Below are positions 12,875-14,401 of a stretch of DNA of 14,401 nt, piece by piece (positions within the stretch are counted from its first letter, which is position 1; every line of letters begins with the position of its first letter). The notes beneath the pieces are model-generated. The model saw only the letters and a program-made list of their open reading frames with translations, made no database searches and was not told where the DNA came from. The DNA comes from JAIBBG01 sp031417525 (GTDB lineage: Bacteria > Bacteroidota > Bacteroidia > Flavobacteriales_D > Sanyastnellaceae). The translations under genes were made by a program, and so were the position numbers. Location: assembly GCA_031417525.1 (NCBI GenBank), contig JANOVT010000041.1, positions 1 to 14,401 on the forward strand. The letters are read 5' to 3'.

Positions 12875-14401
12875 ATGAAAATCAGTTATCAGTGGCTACG
12901 CGATTATATACACACCTCTTATGATGTGCAAGAAATTTCGAATGTTTTGACTTCAATCGGACTCGAAGTGGAAGCAGTCGAAAAAGTGGAAGCAGTTCCG
13001 GGTGGACTAAAAGGTGTGGTCATCGGCCAGGTAATGACCTGCGAAAAACATCCGGATGCAGATCGTTTGCGCATTACCACGGTCAATCTTGGCGAAGGTG
13101 AACCCGTACAAATTGTATGTGGCGCGCCCAATGTTGCGACAGGACAAAAAGTGTTGGTTGCAACCATTGGAACAAAACTTTTTCCGCTGGAAGGCGAATC
13201 ATTTGTCATCAAGAAAGGAAAAATCCGTGGCCAGGATTCGATGGGAATGATTTGTGCTGAAGATGAACTTGGTCTGGGTAAAAGCCATGATGGTATCATG
13301 GTGTTGGATGAGAGTGCTATTCCGGGAACTGATGCAGCGAAATATTTAAACCTTTCTGAAGACCATTGTATTGAAATAGGTCTCACACCAAATCGAACTG
13401 ATGCATTCTCTCATTTTGGTGTGGCGCGTGATCTCTATGTAGGCATCAGGAATATGGAGGGCATTCGCAAGGATGAACCTGTCTTGAAGTTGCCGGTGTT
13501 AAAAGAACTGACAAAAAAATCAGAGAAAAATTCTATTAAAGTAAGCGTGCTTGATTCTGAGGCATGTCCACGTTATTGTGGAATGACTATTTCAAACATA
13601 AAAGTAGAAACGTCACCAGAATGGTTGCGCAAAAAACTTGCAGTCATCGGTGTGCGTTCTATAAACAACATTGTCGACATCACGAATTTTGTTCAGCATG
13701 AAATTGGTCAGCCACTGCATGCATTTGATTCTTCAAAAATTGAAGGCAATGAAGTGATCGTAAGAAAAGCGACTGATGGTGAAAAATTCCTCACACTGGA
13801 AGGAACAGAACGTTCGCTTTCGGTTAATGACCTGATGATTTGTGATGCTGTAAAACCGATGTGTATTGCGGGAGTTTTTGGCGGATTGAATAGTGGTGTT
13901 TCTGAACAAACAACTTCCATTTTTCTCGAGAGTGCTTTTTTCCATCCGGTGAGTGTAAGGAAAACAGCCAAACGACATGGCTTGCACACAGATGCTAGTT
14001 TTCGGTTCGAACGTGGTTGCGATCCGTCGATGACGCTATGGACATTACAGCGTGCCGCGCAGCTCATCTGTGAAATCGCAGGCGGAGAAATTATTGTTGA
14101 AGTCACTGACATCTATCCTGTGGTGATACAACCTTTTAAAGTTGATTTCGATTGGAGTCGTGCAGAAGCATTGGCAGGAAAAAAAATTGGTAAAGAGAAA
14201 ATCAAAAACATTCTCTCAGATCTTCAAATTGAAGTGATGGAAGAAGATGAGGTTGGGTTAAAATTATCCGTTCCGCTTTATCGCAATGATGTGCAAAGAG
14301 AAGCAGACATCGTGGAAGAAATTTTACGTATTTATGGATATGACAACATAGATGCGCCCAAAGGAATGAAGACTTCCATTTCATTTTCTCCTAAGCCAGA
14401 T
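12875..14401 (+). CDS. pheT: Phenylalanyl-tRNA synthetase beta subunit, N-terminal 509 codons
   Basis: The gene is open from the ATG at 12875 to the window end, 509 of an expected 800 or so codons, so it is cut by the edge and not by a stop. It encodes the non-catalytic beta subunit, which binds tRNA-Phe, edits Tyr-tRNA-Phe and stabilises the alpha subunit. The start MKISYQWLRDYI is the family opening. A tRNA-binding OB fold (about 42-155) has EKHPDADRLRITTV and IVCGAPNVATGQKV (80-93). The B3/B4 editing domain (about 215-400) has VDITNFVQHEIGQPLHAFD (267-285) and HGLHTDASFRFERGCDP (368-384). A B5 domain (about 405-475) ends at RNDVQREADIVEEILRIYGYD (470-490). It is transcribed away from the cyanophycin block and is unlinked from pheS. 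Confidence 0.97.
   Translation, partial: MKISYQWLRDYIHTSYDVQEISNVLTSIGLEVEAVEKVEAVPGGLKGVVIGQVMTCEKHPDADRLRITTVNLGEGEPVQIVCGAPNVATGQKVLVATIGTKLFPLEGESFVIKKGKIRGQDSMGMICAEDELGLGKSHDGIMVLDESAIPGTDAAKYLNLSEDHCIEIGLTPNRTDAFSHFGVARDLYVGIRNMEGIRKDEPVLKLPVLKELTKKSEKNSIKVSVLDSEACPRYCGMTISNIKVETSPEWLRKKLAVIGVRSINNIVDITNFVQHEIGQPLHAFDSSKIEGNEVIVRKATDGEKFLTLEGTERSLSVNDLMICDAVKPMCIAGVFGGLNSGVSEQTTSIFLESAFFHPVSVRKTAKRHGLHTDASFRFERGCDPSMTLWTLQRAAQLICEIAGGEIIVEVTDIYPVVIQPFKVDFDWSRAEALAGKKIGKEKIKNILSDLQIEVMEEDEVGLKLSVPLYRNDVQREADIVEEILRIYGYDNIDAPKGMKTSISFSPKPD

Noticed and set aside
12919..13386. 155-codon open frame on the minus strand inside pheT
   Set aside because: It is antisense to clearly conserved pheT codons, and its translation is Ser/Pro-rich with no domain pattern.

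Overview
The window looks like a chromosomal segment of a heterotrophic Bacteroidota, possibly near the Chitinophagales or Sphingobacteriales; this is inferred, not proven. The support is the gene content (lipoproteins with short lipoboxes, a MORN/TonB-C protein, DUF4160/DUF2442, pheS and pheT unlinked), weak Shine-Dalgarno signals, and several exact or near matches to the Bacteroidota -7 promoter word TAnnTTTG.

Layout. 1-3221 (minus): the first codons of the pyruvate dehydrogenase E2 gene, then pdhA (E1 alpha), pheS, and a cyclophilin-type peptidyl-prolyl isomerase lipoprotein 8 bp upstream of pheS. 3408-3794 (plus): a small lipoprotein with a strong intrinsic terminator. 3892-3964 (minus): tRNA-Pro(GGG). 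A near-perfect inverted GTGAGT-type array lies at 4041-4107. 4218-4967 (minus): a secreted MORN/TonB-C protein with its own terminator. 5084-5416 (plus): an unrecognised 110-aa protein. 5465-7343 (minus): an AT-richer stretch with a signal-peptide-bearing trypsin-like protease and an overlapping DUF4160/DUF2442 pair.

7360-12651 is the centrepiece, a compact cyanophycin module. cphA (minus) makes multi-L-arginyl-poly-L-aspartate. The divergent cphB (plus, apparent TTG start) cleaves it to beta-Asp-Arg dipeptides. iaaA (minus, convergent with cphB) splits the dipeptides into Asp and Arg. A two-domain protein (DUF3052-like plus YdeI/OmpD-associated) is translationally coupled to iaaA by an ATGA overlap, which makes it a candidate unrecognised partner. 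A 14-bp perfect palindrome sits between cphA and cphB and could be an operator. Together the three known enzymes form a complete synthesis-to-monomer cycle for a nitrogen/carbon/energy store.

12875-14401 (plus): the first 509 codons of pheT, running off the window. Three intergenic regions (1164-1390, 4041-4107, 12661-12782) share one odd architecture: low-complexity, microsatellite-like words arranged as inverted arms, with a different word at each site.
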